Positions 51,317 through 59,485 of a stretch of 64,000 nucleotides of DNA are shown here, piece after piece. A program made the translations under genes and the position numbers. The DNA is from an uncultured Eubacteriales bacterium (GTDB lineage: Bacteria > Bacillota > Clostridia > Oscillospirales > CAG-272). The DNA is taken from NCBI GenBank assembly GCA_934402395.1, contig CAKRTQ010000005.1, positions 62,001 to 126,000 of the forward strand, in the 5' to 3' direction. Under the pieces are notes generated by a model. That model made no database searches. It had not been told where the DNA came from and was given only the letters and a program-made list of their open reading frames with translations. The stretch's first letter is position 1, and each line of letters starts with the position of its first letter.

Positions 51317-52489
51317 ATGAAACGCATATTTCTGATGCTGGCGGTCGCAGCCGTGCTGCTGGCGCTGCCGTCCTGCGGCGGGCAAAAAAACGAGCCGGGA
51401 GGAAAAACGTACACTGACAATTATGTTTATACTATGTGGAAGACCCCGGACACGTCTGTTTCCACGCTTTACCGGATCAATGTCCTGAGTGCAACCGGAA
51501 CGCCGGTCTGTCCCGATCCGTTATGCGGGCATAACACAGACAAATGCCCGTTTTTCGGGATCAATACCAACGGCTCGGGTATTGTGGGAAGCAGTATATA
51601 CTACCTCAGCGGCAGTGTTCCGATGAAGCATTGCAGGCAGGTCTGCCGCTTCGATCTGGAGTCGGGAAAATTTTATCTGTTGTATGAAAACAATGCCGCG
51701 ACAATAGCAAAACTGTTCGTCTCCGATGATAACGTTTATTTTCTCGAGCTTGTTGAAGACGGTAAAGAGGACCAGGCGTATACGTTCCGGCTCATGCGTT
51801 ACGGAATACGCGACGGTAAGACGGCAGACCTCGGAAACACGGGCGCCATGAAGGACACGGAGATATATGCCTGCGTTGACGGCAGACTGTACTGGGAAGA
51901 CAACGGCGGTGCCGGCGCGTCTTATTTTTCGACCGATACAGACGGTAAGGATCGTGCCGATGGCGACAGGCTGTCCGATCGCACCCGCGCGGGCGATTAC
52001 AGCGTCAGGATCGAAAATGTGCGTTATGCCGGCTCTGAGTACATAAATATGTATATCTGCGATGTTGCGAGCAAATATCTTGTCACCGGGGAGAAGAAGG
52101 TCATCGTCAGGGACAATCCGTCATTTCCCATGGTCTATGACGGTAATGTGTTTTATTACAGGTTCCAGGAAGAGCCGCTTCTTGTAGGATACACATTCGA
52201 TGATGCGACGGGGGAGAAAAGGGCGTGGTACGATGCACGCGGCACAAAGATGTATGTCTGCGATTTTGACGGGCAGAACGACCGGTTGCTCTGTGATATT
52301 GCCGGCAGCGGATACCTGTTCGGTATCACAAACAATATGCTGTGGAGTTCCGGAAGCGGAGAGTATTACTGCACAACGCTGATCAGCTACCGGCAATCGG
52401 AGGACGGACAAACGGTAGAACGAGGTGATAACGAGATCGTTGTTATAAATGTGAAAACCGGCAGTTATAAGGTTGTTGAAATGGGGTGA
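51317..52489 (+). CDS. Lipoprotein with CxDPLCGHN motif (first paralogue)
   Basis: This 390-residue secreted lipoprotein has a signal MKRIFLMLAVAAVLLALPSC with the lipobox cysteine at about residue 20, then the motif CPDPLCGHNTDKCPFF near residue 70, and a body of repeated YYLSG, RFDLESGKF and VYFLEL blades resembling a beta-propeller. Motifs of the CxDPLCxHxxxxC kind recur in uncharacterised Clostridial lipoproteins; the paired cysteines could bind metal or form disulfides. It is followed by a 35-40% similar gene and an ABC exporter, so it may be a sensor or ligand-binding part of that transporter. Function unknown. Confidence 0.75.
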   Translation: MKRIFLMLAVAAVLLALPSCGGQKNEPGGKTYTDNYVYTMWKTPDTSVSTLYRINVLSATGTPVCPDPLCGHNTDKCPFFGINTNGSGIVGSSIYYLSGSVPMKHCRQVCRFDLESGKFYLLYENNAATIAKLFVSDDNVYFLELVEDGKEDQAYTFRLMRYGIRDGKTADLGNTGAMKDTEIYACVDGRLYWEDNGGAGASYFSTDTDGKDRADGDRLSDRTRAGDYSVRIENVRYAGSEYINMYICDVASKYLVTGEKKVIVRDNPSFPMVYDGNVFYYRFQEEPLLVGYTFDDATGEKRAWYDARGTKMYVCDFDGQNDRLLCDIAGSGYLFGITNNMLWSSGSGEYYCTTLISYRQSEDGQTVERGDNEIVVINVKTGSYKVVEMG

Positions 52490-52494
52490 CCGAT

Positions 52495-53637
52495 ATGAAA
52501 AAGATTTTTTCGCTGTTACTGATATTGTTTACCCTGTTCTGCGCATCCTGCGCAAATGAGATTGCGTCCGAGACAGATGTCAATTACACAGATAACTATA
52601 TTTATGCAAATATGAACGGTACTTTTTTTCGCTTCAATGTGGATAATGCCACGGCATCGCCGCTTTGTCCGGATCCGCTTTGCGGTCACAACAGTATAAG
52701 CTGTCCTTTTTTTAATATGGATGCCGCCCCGGTGTTCCGAGGGCAGTATATATACTATCTTTCCGGCTGCTCTGATGTGGGAAATGCAACGCGCCTTTGC
52801 AGCTTCGATCTGAAAACCGGCAGATATGAGGTGCTGTATAAAGCGGGGGCAGGAACACTGTCCGGTATGAATGCAGCAGGCGACTATGCCTATTTCAATT
52901 TCAGCCGTTTGTCGGAGAGCGGAGGCGTTGAATTCCTTTTGATGAGATGCAATGTTAAAACCAAAGATGTCGCTACGCTGACCGATGTCGCAATGTCCGT
53001 CCCGCAAGAGCTTCTCTCGGTCGGAAACGGCAGGATTTTCTGGAGCACAGGTGCGGGCGAATATTATTCCACAGATATGGATTATCAAAACAGGGTCGAC
53101 GGCGACAGAGGCTACGCAGACAGACTTTCAAACGATGAGTATTACTTTATTGTTGAACCGACGGGGAAGATCAAGGGTGTATCAGGTAGTAAGCTTCCGG
53201 CATTTCGGTTGCTGCGAAAAGATCGGAGCTCAGGCGAGGAGGTTACGGTAATTGCCGAAATGTGTTCATTTCCGACAATATACCGAGACAGCATTTTTTA
53301 TTTCAGATTTCAGGACAATGTTCCGCTTATCGGGTATATGAATGACGAATATTCCGGGGAGAAGATCGCTGTTACCGATAAAACCGGCGGCAAGCTTTAT
53401 ATGTGCGATCTTGATGGTACGGGCGAGCGACTCCTTTGTGATATAAGTGATTCCGGGTGTGCCTTTACAAGTGCAGTCGGTGTTTCGGGCAAGAGCGGAA
53501 CAGGAGATCACATAGGGATCGAATTGTATACGTATGATAACGACGGAGTTTATGTCAAACGTGGTGAAAGCGCGCTTTTGATAGTCAATATCAAAACCGG
53601 AGAAAACAGGATCGTGAGGACTGACCGATATGCTTGA
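52495..53637 (+). CDS. Lipoprotein with CxDPLCGHN motif (second paralogue)
   Basis: This 380-residue paralogue of the previous protein has signal MKKIFSLLLILFTLFCASC, the same motif CPDPLCGHNSISCPFF near residue 60, and the same propeller-like blades (YYLSGCSD, LCSFDLKTGRY, YFRFQDN). Start: ATG 52495, 8 nt after GGGG; a GTG at 52486 overlapping the preceding stop is possible but would lengthen the signal peptide. Its stop overlaps the ABC ATPase start by 8 nt, which ties it to the transporter in translation. Role unknown. Confidence 0.75.
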   Translation: MKKIFSLLLILFTLFCASCANEIASETDVNYTDNYIYANMNGTFFRFNVDNATASPLCPDPLCGHNSISCPFFNMDAAPVFRGQYIYYLSGCSDVGNATRLCSFDLKTGRYEVLYKAGAGTLSGMNAAGDYAYFNFSRLSESGGVEFLLMRCNVKTKDVATLTDVAMSVPQELLSVGNGRIFWSTGAGEYYSTDMDYQNRVDGDRGYADRLSNDEYYFIVEPTGKIKGVSGSKLPAFRLLRKDRSSGEEVTVIAEMCSFPTIYRDSIFYFRFQDNVPLIGYMNDEYSGEKIAVTDKTGGKLYMCDLDGTGERLLCDISDSGCAFTSAVGVSGKSGTGDHIGIELYTYDNDGVYVKRGESALLIVNIKTGENRIVRTDRYA

Positions 53638-54490
53638 ACTGAAGGATATATCGAAAAAATACGGCAGAGTGACAGCTCTCAAAAACGTAAATATCACCCT
53701 CGGAAGCGGAATATATGCTCTTCTCGGACCGAACGGAAGCGGTAAATCCACCATGATGAATATGATCGCCGGTATTTTGCCGCAATCGGAGGGGGAGATC
53801 CTTTATGACGGCGGTAATATACGCACGCTCGGCGCGTCATACCGCGAAAAAATCGGGTATATGCCGCAATACCCCGGAATGTACCCGTCATTTACCGTGC
53901 GGGACTTTCTGTTCTATATGTCCGAGCTGAAGGGGCTTCCGCGCAGCAATACGGGCGAGGTGGACCGTATATTGCGCCGCGTTGAGCTTGACGACTGCAC
54001 CGGGCGCAGGATATCCGCACTTTCGGGCGGAATGAAACAACGGCTGTCGCTTGCCGCAGCAATTCTCGGCTCTCCGGAGATCATAATACTTGACGAACCG
54101 ACCGCCGGACTTGACCCGAAGCAGCGGATCGCCGTAAGAAACCTCATTGCGGAGACAGCAGCCGAAAAAACGGTGTTGTGGGCGACGCATATCGTTTCCG
54201 ACATTGAGGGCATCGCCCGCAACGTCATAATTTTAAAGCAGGGCGAGGTCACAGATGTCGCCGCGCCCGAAGTGCTGACGGAAAAAATGACGGGAAAGGT
54301 CTTCGGCGTCCGCGCGGACGGCATTACGGCGGAGGAACTGCGCAAAAAATACCGCGTCTGCTCGACCGTTCCCGACCGCAGCGGTCTTATGCTGCGTCTG
54401 CTCAGCGATCTGCCGCCATGTGCGGATGCCATGCCTCTTGCGCCGACGCTTGAGGATTACTATCTGTACGTTTTCGGTGATATATTATGA
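53630..54490 (+). CDS. ABC-2-type exporter ATP-binding protein
   Basis: This 286-residue ATPase has Walker A GPNGSGKST, signature ALSGGMKQRLSL, Walker B IIILDEPTAGLDPKQ and the switch WATHIVSDIEG, like the ATPases of multidrug, bacitracin or antibiotic ABC exporters. Its ~60-residue C-terminal extension is typical of that group. Start and stop overlap both neighbours (8 nt with the lipoprotein, 4 nt with the permease), so the four genes from 51317 form one tightly coupled unit. Confidence 0.92.
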   Translation: MLELKDISKKYGRVTALKNVNITLGSGIYALLGPNGSGKSTMMNMIAGILPQSEGEILYDGGNIRTLGASYREKIGYMPQYPGMYPSFTVRDFLFYMSELKGLPRSNTGEVDRILRRVELDDCTGRRISALSGGMKQRLSLAAAILGSPEIIILDEPTAGLDPKQRIAVRNLIAETAAEKTVLWATHIVSDIEGIARNVIILKQGEVTDVAAPEVLTEKMTGKVFGVRADGITAEELRKKYRVCSTVPDRSGLMLRLLSDLPPCADAMPLAPTLEDYYLYVFGDIL

Positions 54491-56448
54491 AATTGTTCGG
54501 CTTTGAATTCAAAAAACTGCTGTCCGCCAAGGGCGCGGTCGCCGTTATCGCCGTTATTCTGCTGTCGGGGGTGCTGCTGTGCATCCTGTCTGCCGACAGC
54601 GGAGCCGATGACCGCACGCAGGACGAGTATATCGCGGGCTATCGTGGCGATATCGGGCGTGTGATAAGGCTTGCGCGGTTGAATATTGCCGATCTTTCGG
54701 GCGGCGGAGAGGGATATATCGTTGATTATCAGAGAAAGGTGATCGAAAAGTATACCGCGATACTTGACGGTGGACAGACGCCCGGATATGTCGCGGGCTA
54801 TGACGGGTACATACTGTCGTCGGGGCGGATGACCCTTTTGATCGCTGCGGCGGTCGTTATGGGGAGCGCGGTCATACTTTTTGAGCGCGATTCCGGAATG
54901 ACTCCGTACCTCTGCATCTCAAAAAAAGGCGGATCTGTTTACGGCGGAAAGCTGTGGCTGATGCTTATCATTTCTGCGGCGCTCACGGCGGGGTATTCGC
55001 TCGCCGGGCTGACTGTATACGGCGCAAAATATGGTCTTGATGGGTTGCGGGCGCCGCTCGTATCGGTCAGAAGCATGGAGTTCTGCCCGTATTCCGTCAG
55101 CATCGGCGGGTATATTCTGCTTCTGTATGCGGTAAGTGCCGCGCTCACATTCACCTTTGCGGTGGCATCGGCTCTTATCGGCAGGCTTACGGGAAGTTAC
55201 CTCATAACATTTTTGTGCGGAGGAGCCGCCTGCACCGGGTTGTACCTTTCGGATTTTGATATCAACAGCTTTTTTGCCCGATACCGCGCCGTAAATCTTT
55301 TCGGCAGGGCGGCAGATGCCGTTCCGCTTTGCTTCGGAGGCTTGCTTGCGGGGTGCACCGTTCTCTGCGTGCTTTTCCGTATGGCAGAAAACCGCATTTT
55401 CGCGCCCGGCGAAAGGTCGGGCAGGGCAGAGCGCCGCGTGCTTGCAGCTGTCGGAGGTATCACGGAGCGGCTTTCCGAAAGCCTCGCCAAAAGAAAAAAA
55501 CACCGCCGCACCATGCGGTATGGTCTTTATCGGTATGAACTGAAAAAGATATTCATTTCGCCGCGGCTGATATTTCTTGTGCTGCTCCTGTTCGGAGCAA
55601 AGATATATTCCGGTATCGGAAGCGGCAGTGCCGATGACATTTACGAAAGGGAATATCACAGACTCTGCCATGAGCTGAGCGGCGAGCTGACCGAGGCAAA
55701 ATCCGAATATATCCGTTCGAGGCTGGCGGAGTGCCGGGCTGTCGTGGCGCGCCGGGACGAAATGAAGGACGCGGTGCAGAACGGCGGGATCACCCCCGAT
55801 GAGTACAATGAGTATATGAAGGAGTTATACGCGGCTGAGGTGCGCCAGTTTGCTTTTCTCGGATTGACCGGACAGGCGGATCACATCAAAGAGTTGCGCA
55901 CCGCCGGCAAAGACGCCGCGATAATTTACGATTCGGGCTGGAAGGCTTTGTTTGGCGCGCGATCAGATGCGTATCTGTATGCACTGATACTGCTGCTGTT
56001 TGCGGGGATATATACTTTCGAGTACAGAAGCGGCATGAGCAGATCGCTCCCGTGCCTTAAAATGGGCGGCCGTGCGCTTGACCGGACGAAGTTCCTTGCC
56101 GCAGTAACATCGACTGCTGTTTTGTGCCTGATCTTTACCGCTGCAGATATTGCCTTCGTTGCGCGGCAATATCCGCTTGAGGATATGTCAGCTTCCGCGC
56201 TCGGTGTCGTCGGGATAACGGTGTCTGCGGACATTCCGATTCTTCTGTATGCAATGCTTTTTGAATCCGGCAGACTGCTCGGATATATATTGCTCGCTTC
56301 CGTTACATGCCTTGCCTCAAAGCTGCTGCGCAGGCTTTATCTTGTTATTCCCGCAGTCGTCGCCGCGACTCTCCTGCCGCACTTTGCGATCCGCAGTCTG
56401 CCGCAGTGGGCGGATCTTGCCTCACTGCTGTTTTGCCGTAATTGCTGA
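54487..56448 (+). CDS. ABC-2-type exporter permease, double-length
   Basis: This 653-residue membrane protein looks like two ABC-2 permeases fused. The first half opens FGFEFKKLLSAKGAVAVIA in part; the second restarts near residue 344 with YGLYRYELKKIFISPRLIFL in part, the same basic amphipathic entry helix (FEFKKLL / YELKKIF) before a hydrophobic span. Each half has a large outside loop after its first helix and several later helices. It would be the transmembrane part for the ATPase just upstream. Substrate unknown; antimicrobial peptide or lipid export is the usual role of such systems. Confidence 0.82.
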   Translation: MKLFGFEFKKLLSAKGAVAVIAVILLSGVLLCILSADSGADDRTQDEYIAGYRGDIGRVIRLARLNIADLSGGGEGYIVDYQRKVIEKYTAILDGGQTPGYVAGYDGYILSSGRMTLLIAAAVVMGSAVILFERDSGMTPYLCISKKGGSVYGGKLWLMLIISAALTAGYSLAGLTVYGAKYGLDGLRAPLVSVRSMEFCPYSVSIGGYILLLYAVSAALTFTFAVASALIGRLTGSYLITFLCGGAACTGLYLSDFDINSFFARYRAVNLFGRAADAVPLCFGGLLAGCTVLCVLFRMAENRIFAPGERSGRAERRVLAAVGGITERLSESLAKRKKHRRTMRYGLYRYELKKIFISPRLIFLVLLLFGAKIYSGIGSGSADDIYEREYHRLCHELSGELTEAKSEYIRSRLAECRAVVARRDEMKDAVQNGGITPDEYNEYMKELYAAEVRQFAFLGLTGQADHIKELRTAGKDAAIIYDSGWKALFGARSDAYLYALILLLFAGIYTFEYRSGMSRSLPCLKMGGRALDRTKFLAAVTSTAVLCLIFTAADIAFVARQYPLEDMSASALGVVGITVSADIPILLYAMLFESGRLLGYILLASVTCLASKLLRRLYLVIPAVVAATLLPHFAIRSLPQWADLASLLFCRNC

Positions 56449-56528
56449 TCTCACTGCCCGACTGCCCCGACCGCCAGCGCGCCGCGCGACCCGACCGGCG
56501 AAATGCCGAACGAGCGCCCGCAGCCACA

Positions 56529-56626
56529 GGCTTGAGTCGGTTCAAGAACACGATATCATAGCAAACACATAAAGGCGGCTTATGCCGCCTTTATGTGTTT
56601 GGTACGGGTAACAGGACTTAGAACCT
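56529..56626. repeat. Direct repeat, copy 1, with truncated tRNA-Leu 3' end
   Basis: A ~97-bp segment (AGTCGGTTCAAGAACACGAT, a hairpin with AAAGGCGGC / GCCGCCTTT, then TGGTACGGGTAACAGGACTT) recurs at 56694-56790 with about 4 differences. In copy 1 the tRNA part has an extra A after GGACTT, then diverges: the anticodon arm is missing and only GCGCGTCTG of the D-arm side remains, so it is a dead tRNA-Leu fragment (about 56600-56645). Confidence 0.85.
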
Positions 56627-56693
56627 CGGTTTGCGCGTCTGTGGGTGCAGAAGCGGTCGTTTGCGGTGGCGCAAACCTATTCAAGCCCATGCG

Positions 56694-56790
56694 GGCTTGA
56701 GTCGGTTCAAGAACACGATATCATAGCAAACACATAAAGGCGGCACATGCCGCCTTTATGTGTTTGGTACGGGTAACAGGACTTGAACCT
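56694..56790. repeat. Direct repeat, copy 2, containing the tRNA terminator and tRNA 3' end
   Basis: Second copy of the repeat at 56529. It contains the hairpin that follows the functional tRNA-Leu (arms AACACATAAAGGCGGC and its complement) and the last ~25 bases of the tRNA gene itself. Confidence 0.85.
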
Positions 56791-56847
56791 GCACGGTTGC
56801 CCACCGGATCCTAAATCCGGCGCGTCTGCCAATTCCGCCATACCCGC
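56765..56847 (-). tRNA. tRNA-Leu (anticodon UAG)
   Basis: On the minus strand an 83-nt type II tRNA folds: acceptor GCGGGTA / TACCCGT (first pair G-U), anticodon stem CCGGA / TCCGG around TTTAGGA (anticodon TAG, reading CUN leucine codons), a variable arm TGGGCAACCGT, T-arm with TTCAAGT, discriminator A and an encoded CCA. A strong hairpin follows it at about 56728-56765. Nothing else is coded in the 56449-56947 gap. Confidence 0.95.
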
Positions 56848-56947
56848 GTACCCATACATTTTACCATTGATCGCGCCGGTTGTCAAGAGCCGGATCGCGT
56901 CCGCGCAGAATATTTCCGTTCGTGCGGCTGTTCGGAGCGAGGTGCGC

Positions 56948-58069
56948 TCACCGTCTGCCGCGCGAGTTACTTTTGCTATCTGTTACACTAAGGTATACGT
57001 CGGCTGTCCTACCGGCAAATGCCCCGGCGGTGTAATGCTCCCGGTATCTTTTTCGGGCAGCGGCCGAGAGACTTTTTTGCATACCGGCGTCACGGTACAG
57101 CTTCATTATTGCGTTTGCGGTGGATGCTGCCGAGCCGGGATGCGTGAGCAGTCCGCAGCCCGATATCATCAGGCGGTCATCCGGTGTATCGCACATTACG
57201 GGAGGTACGCCGATGCTCATTCCCTCGATCATTGCAAGACCGGAGGCTTCTCCGCTTACAGTTGTATTGACATTTACCGAGCACAGTGCCATATACGGAG
57301 CTATATCAGGGCAGAAACCGCAGAAGTGCAGCCTTCCGTCAAGTCCGGTTTTTGCGGCAAGCGATCTTATCTTTTGCCGGTCTGAGCCGTCTCCGACAAC
57401 AATAAAGTGCATATCCGGGGCTTTTGCAGCGCACAATGCGGCAGCTTTTACAAACACTTCGTGGCTTTTACAGGGCTCCAGCCTGCCGAAAATACCGGCA
57501 ACGAACGCGCCCTCCGGTATTTCCAGCCGACGGCGCAGGGTGGCAAGCTCGCCTGCGTCCGTAGCGCGCAGCGGGGGAGCTCCGTTCGGTATGACGGTTA
57601 TCATCCGCCGCGGCATTCCGGATGCTTCAAGCGCCAGAGCCGCACCTCTGCTGACCGCAATGGCGTGTGTGGCGGTCAGCGGCTGGAGGATGCCGCCGAG
57701 CGGTATGTTGTTTTTTGTTACGCAATGGTGCGTCATTATGATCGCGGGAACGCCGCACATACGCGCGGCGAGCCGCGCGGAAAATGCCGAATGCGTGTGG
57801 ACGATATCGGGATCGAGCCGTCGGATAATGCCGCAAAGCCCCGGTACGGCGCGCGCGTCAAACGAGCGGTCGGCGATATATCCGGCTTCGGTTATCGAAA
57901 CGCCGGGGATGTCGAGCAGTCCGCGCACTGCCGACCCGCGCGGCAAAACGACCGAGAGCGCAAAGCGTTCCCGGTCGATCGCAGAAATCAATACTTCAAG
58001 CGCCTTGCCGGCTCCGCCGACCGAGGTGTCGGTGAGCACGTGGCAGACCTTAATTTTACGTTGTGTCAT
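56948..58069 (-). CDS. GT4-family glycosyltransferase
   Basis: This 373-residue enzyme has the GT-B plan: N-terminal VCHVLTDTSVGGAGKALEVL, DIVHTHSAFSA, then a C-terminal Rossmann domain with VAGIFGRLEPCKSHEVFV, VVGDGSDRQKI and the nucleotide-sugar motif EASGLAMIEGMSIGVPPV (EX7E). Such enzymes add a sugar to lipid carriers, wall polymers or exopolysaccharide on the inner face of the membrane. Its ATG overlaps the preceding gene's stop (ATGA), so it is coupled to that membrane protein. Acceptor and donor are unknown. Confidence 0.9.
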   Translation of the reverse strand: MTQRKIKVCHVLTDTSVGGAGKALEVLISAIDRERFALSVVLPRGSAVRGLLDIPGVSITEAGYIADRSFDARAVPGLCGIIRRLDPDIVHTHSAFSARLAARMCGVPAIIMTHHCVTKNNIPLGGILQPLTATHAIAVSRGAALALEASGMPRRMITVIPNGAPPLRATDAGELATLRRRLEIPEGAFVAGIFGRLEPCKSHEVFVKAAALCAAKAPDMHFIVVGDGSDRQKIRSLAAKTGLDGRLHFCGFCPDIAPYMALCSVNVNTTVSGEASGLAMIEGMSIGVPPVMCDTPDDRLMISGCGLLTHPGSAASTANAIMKLYRDAGMQKSLSAAARKRYREHYTAGAFAGRTADVYLSVTDSKSNSRGRR

Positions 58070-58908
58070 TTTGTTTCGCCGTCGGCACTGCCGGGGAGGG
58101 GAATGCGCGCGGGGCGCCGTTTGAGCGGGTCGTACACGAACCTGCGGCAGCTGTGATCCTCGCTTACAACGCCTGTCCTGTCGCAAAGCACGCAGTCGGG
58201 CGAATCCCTGAGAAGGCGCGAGTGCTCGCATACGGCGCAGCACGGCTCCACGGCGGGGGCGTAACCGCCGCTTTTTTTGCGGGCAACGTATGCCGAGACG
58301 AGCTCTTCCTCCGCGCTGCGGCATGCGCCGATAAAGGTGAGAAAATAAACGATAAGATAAACGGCAAGCACGGCGAGCGCGATAAGATCAAGCCCTATAT
58401 TGCAGTCAAAGATGATCCCGAAGTGTCCGAAAAGCTCGCCGAGCGTCACGACTGGCATGCGGTCGGCAGCTTCTGGTATCGTTACAACATCGCTTGGGAA
58501 GCAGACATTCTGCATTACCGTAAGATATCCGCAGAGCGCGGCGCAGATAACGGTAAAAATACCGCAGGTGATGCGCCCGCCGCGTTTTTTTATCCCCTTG
58601 CCGCAAATGAGCGACACGATGCCGAGGTAAAGTATGCCGACTGTCAGCGCGGCAAGAAAGCCGATCACATCGGGGAGCTGTACCGCAATGCCGAGCCGGT
58701 CGCTCAGCACGGAGATCGCCCACGGCTCTCCGAAAATGCACAGTGCAACGTACAGCGGCATCGGAATGAAATATCCGAGTATCTTACGTACAGTCCCGGC
58801 GCGGCGCAGACAGATAAAAACGGCGATCGCCGCCGCGATGGGGAAAAACACCGCACACGCCAATATATAAAACGAATAGTTCAGATCTATCAGGTTGTTA
58901 AGACTCAC
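58066..58908 (-). CDS. Polytopic membrane protein with Cys-rich C-terminal tail
   Basis: This 280-residue protein has about six hydrophobic spans (YILACAVFFPIAAAIAVFI in part, PLYVALCIFG, IGFLAALTVGILYLGIVS and others) and a soluble tail of ~65 residues with seven cysteines (CCAVCEHSRLL, CVLCDR, HSCRRF) that looks like a zinc-binding knuckle. I do not recognise the family. I take GTG 58908 as the start because an upstream in-frame ATG lies in the promoter; AAGGCGGTGA lies before it. It is coupled by a 4-nt overlap to a glycosyltransferase, suggesting a joint role in envelope glycan assembly. Confidence 0.7.
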   Translation of the reverse strand: MSLNNLIDLNYSFYILACAVFFPIAAAIAVFICLRRAGTVRKILGYFIPMPLYVALCIFGEPWAISVLSDRLGIAVQLPDVIGFLAALTVGILYLGIVSLICGKGIKKRGGRITCGIFTVICAALCGYLTVMQNVCFPSDVVTIPEAADRMPVVTLGELFGHFGIIFDCNIGLDLIALAVLAVYLIVYFLTFIGACRSAEEELVSAYVARKKSGGYAPAVEPCCAVCEHSRLLRDSPDCVLCDRTGVVSEDHSCRRFVYDPLKRRPARIPLPGSADGETK

Positions 58909-58942
58909 GTAGCTCACCGCCTTTTGCGCATCGTATGCGATA

Positions 58943-58971
58943 ATTATATCAAATACGACACGTATTGTCAA
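58943..58971 (-). promoter_or_regulatory. Promoter of the membrane protein/glycosyltransferase pair
   Basis: On the minus strand TTGACA (58966-58971) and TATAAT (58943-58948) are 17 bp apart; the -35 overlaps the stop of the preceding kinase-like gene. Confidence 0.92.
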
Positions 58972-59483
58972 GCGTCGGCATAAAATCCCTCGCCGCCCGC
59001 GATAAGTTCTGCGGCGCGGCGGGCGGATATATCCGAGACATCGAGTTTTTCGGTGTTCAGTTTATCATACAGCGGCAGTCTGTCAAGGCTGCGCTTCAGT
59101 ACGTCGGGCTTGCGTATGCCGGCAGAGATATCACGCCCGAGACGCCCGGCGAGCGCTTGAGGGCTGCATATGAGCGATATCTTACGGACGCGGCAGCCGG
59201 AGGTGTCGAGCCGGGAGAGGACGCTTTCCCATATCGCATCTTCGTGCAGCACCCAGCAGAATATGATATTCCGGTATGCCGTACATGAAAGAAAATTCCC
59301 GAGCAGATGCGTTATATTGTCGATGACCATGGCGCGGGTCTCGCCGGTCACCGTGAAAGGATCGGCATACCAGCACCAGTCGCCGTCAAGCATGACGGCA
59401 TCGGGGAGGAGACTCAGCAGCTCGCGGCTGACGGAGGTCTTGCCGACCCCCATCGTGCCGCCGATAATATAAAGATACTTCAC
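58968..59483 (-). CDS. Small P-loop NTPase, AAA/nucleoside-kinase-like
   Basis: This 171-residue protein has an N-terminal Walker A IIGGTMGVGKTSVSREL (residues 5-21), an Asp in MLDGDWCWY that may coordinate substrate, and an Arg-rich lid region (LAGRLGRDISAGIRKPDV). That is the plan of shikimate/gluconate/nucleoside kinase-like proteins. Substrate unknown. It starts at GTG 59483, 2 nt after the glycosidase-like gene, with no clear ribosome site, so it probably relies on translation of that gene. The pairing with surface proteins is not explained. Confidence 0.75.
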   Translation of the reverse strand: MKYLYIIGGTMGVGKTSVSRELLSLLPDAVMLDGDWCWYADPFTVTGETRAMVIDNITHLLGNFLSCTAYRNIIFCWVLHEDAIWESVLSRLDTSGCRVRKISLICSPQALAGRLGRDISAGIRKPDVLKRSLDRLPLYDKLNTEKLDVSDISARRAAELIAGGEGFYADA

Positions 59484-59485
59484 TT

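Noticed and set aside
56529..56790. attL/attR of a genomic island at tRNA-Leu
   Set aside because: The copies are only 165 bp apart with no integrase or cargo between them, so at most a scar remains; kept as a duplication finding only.
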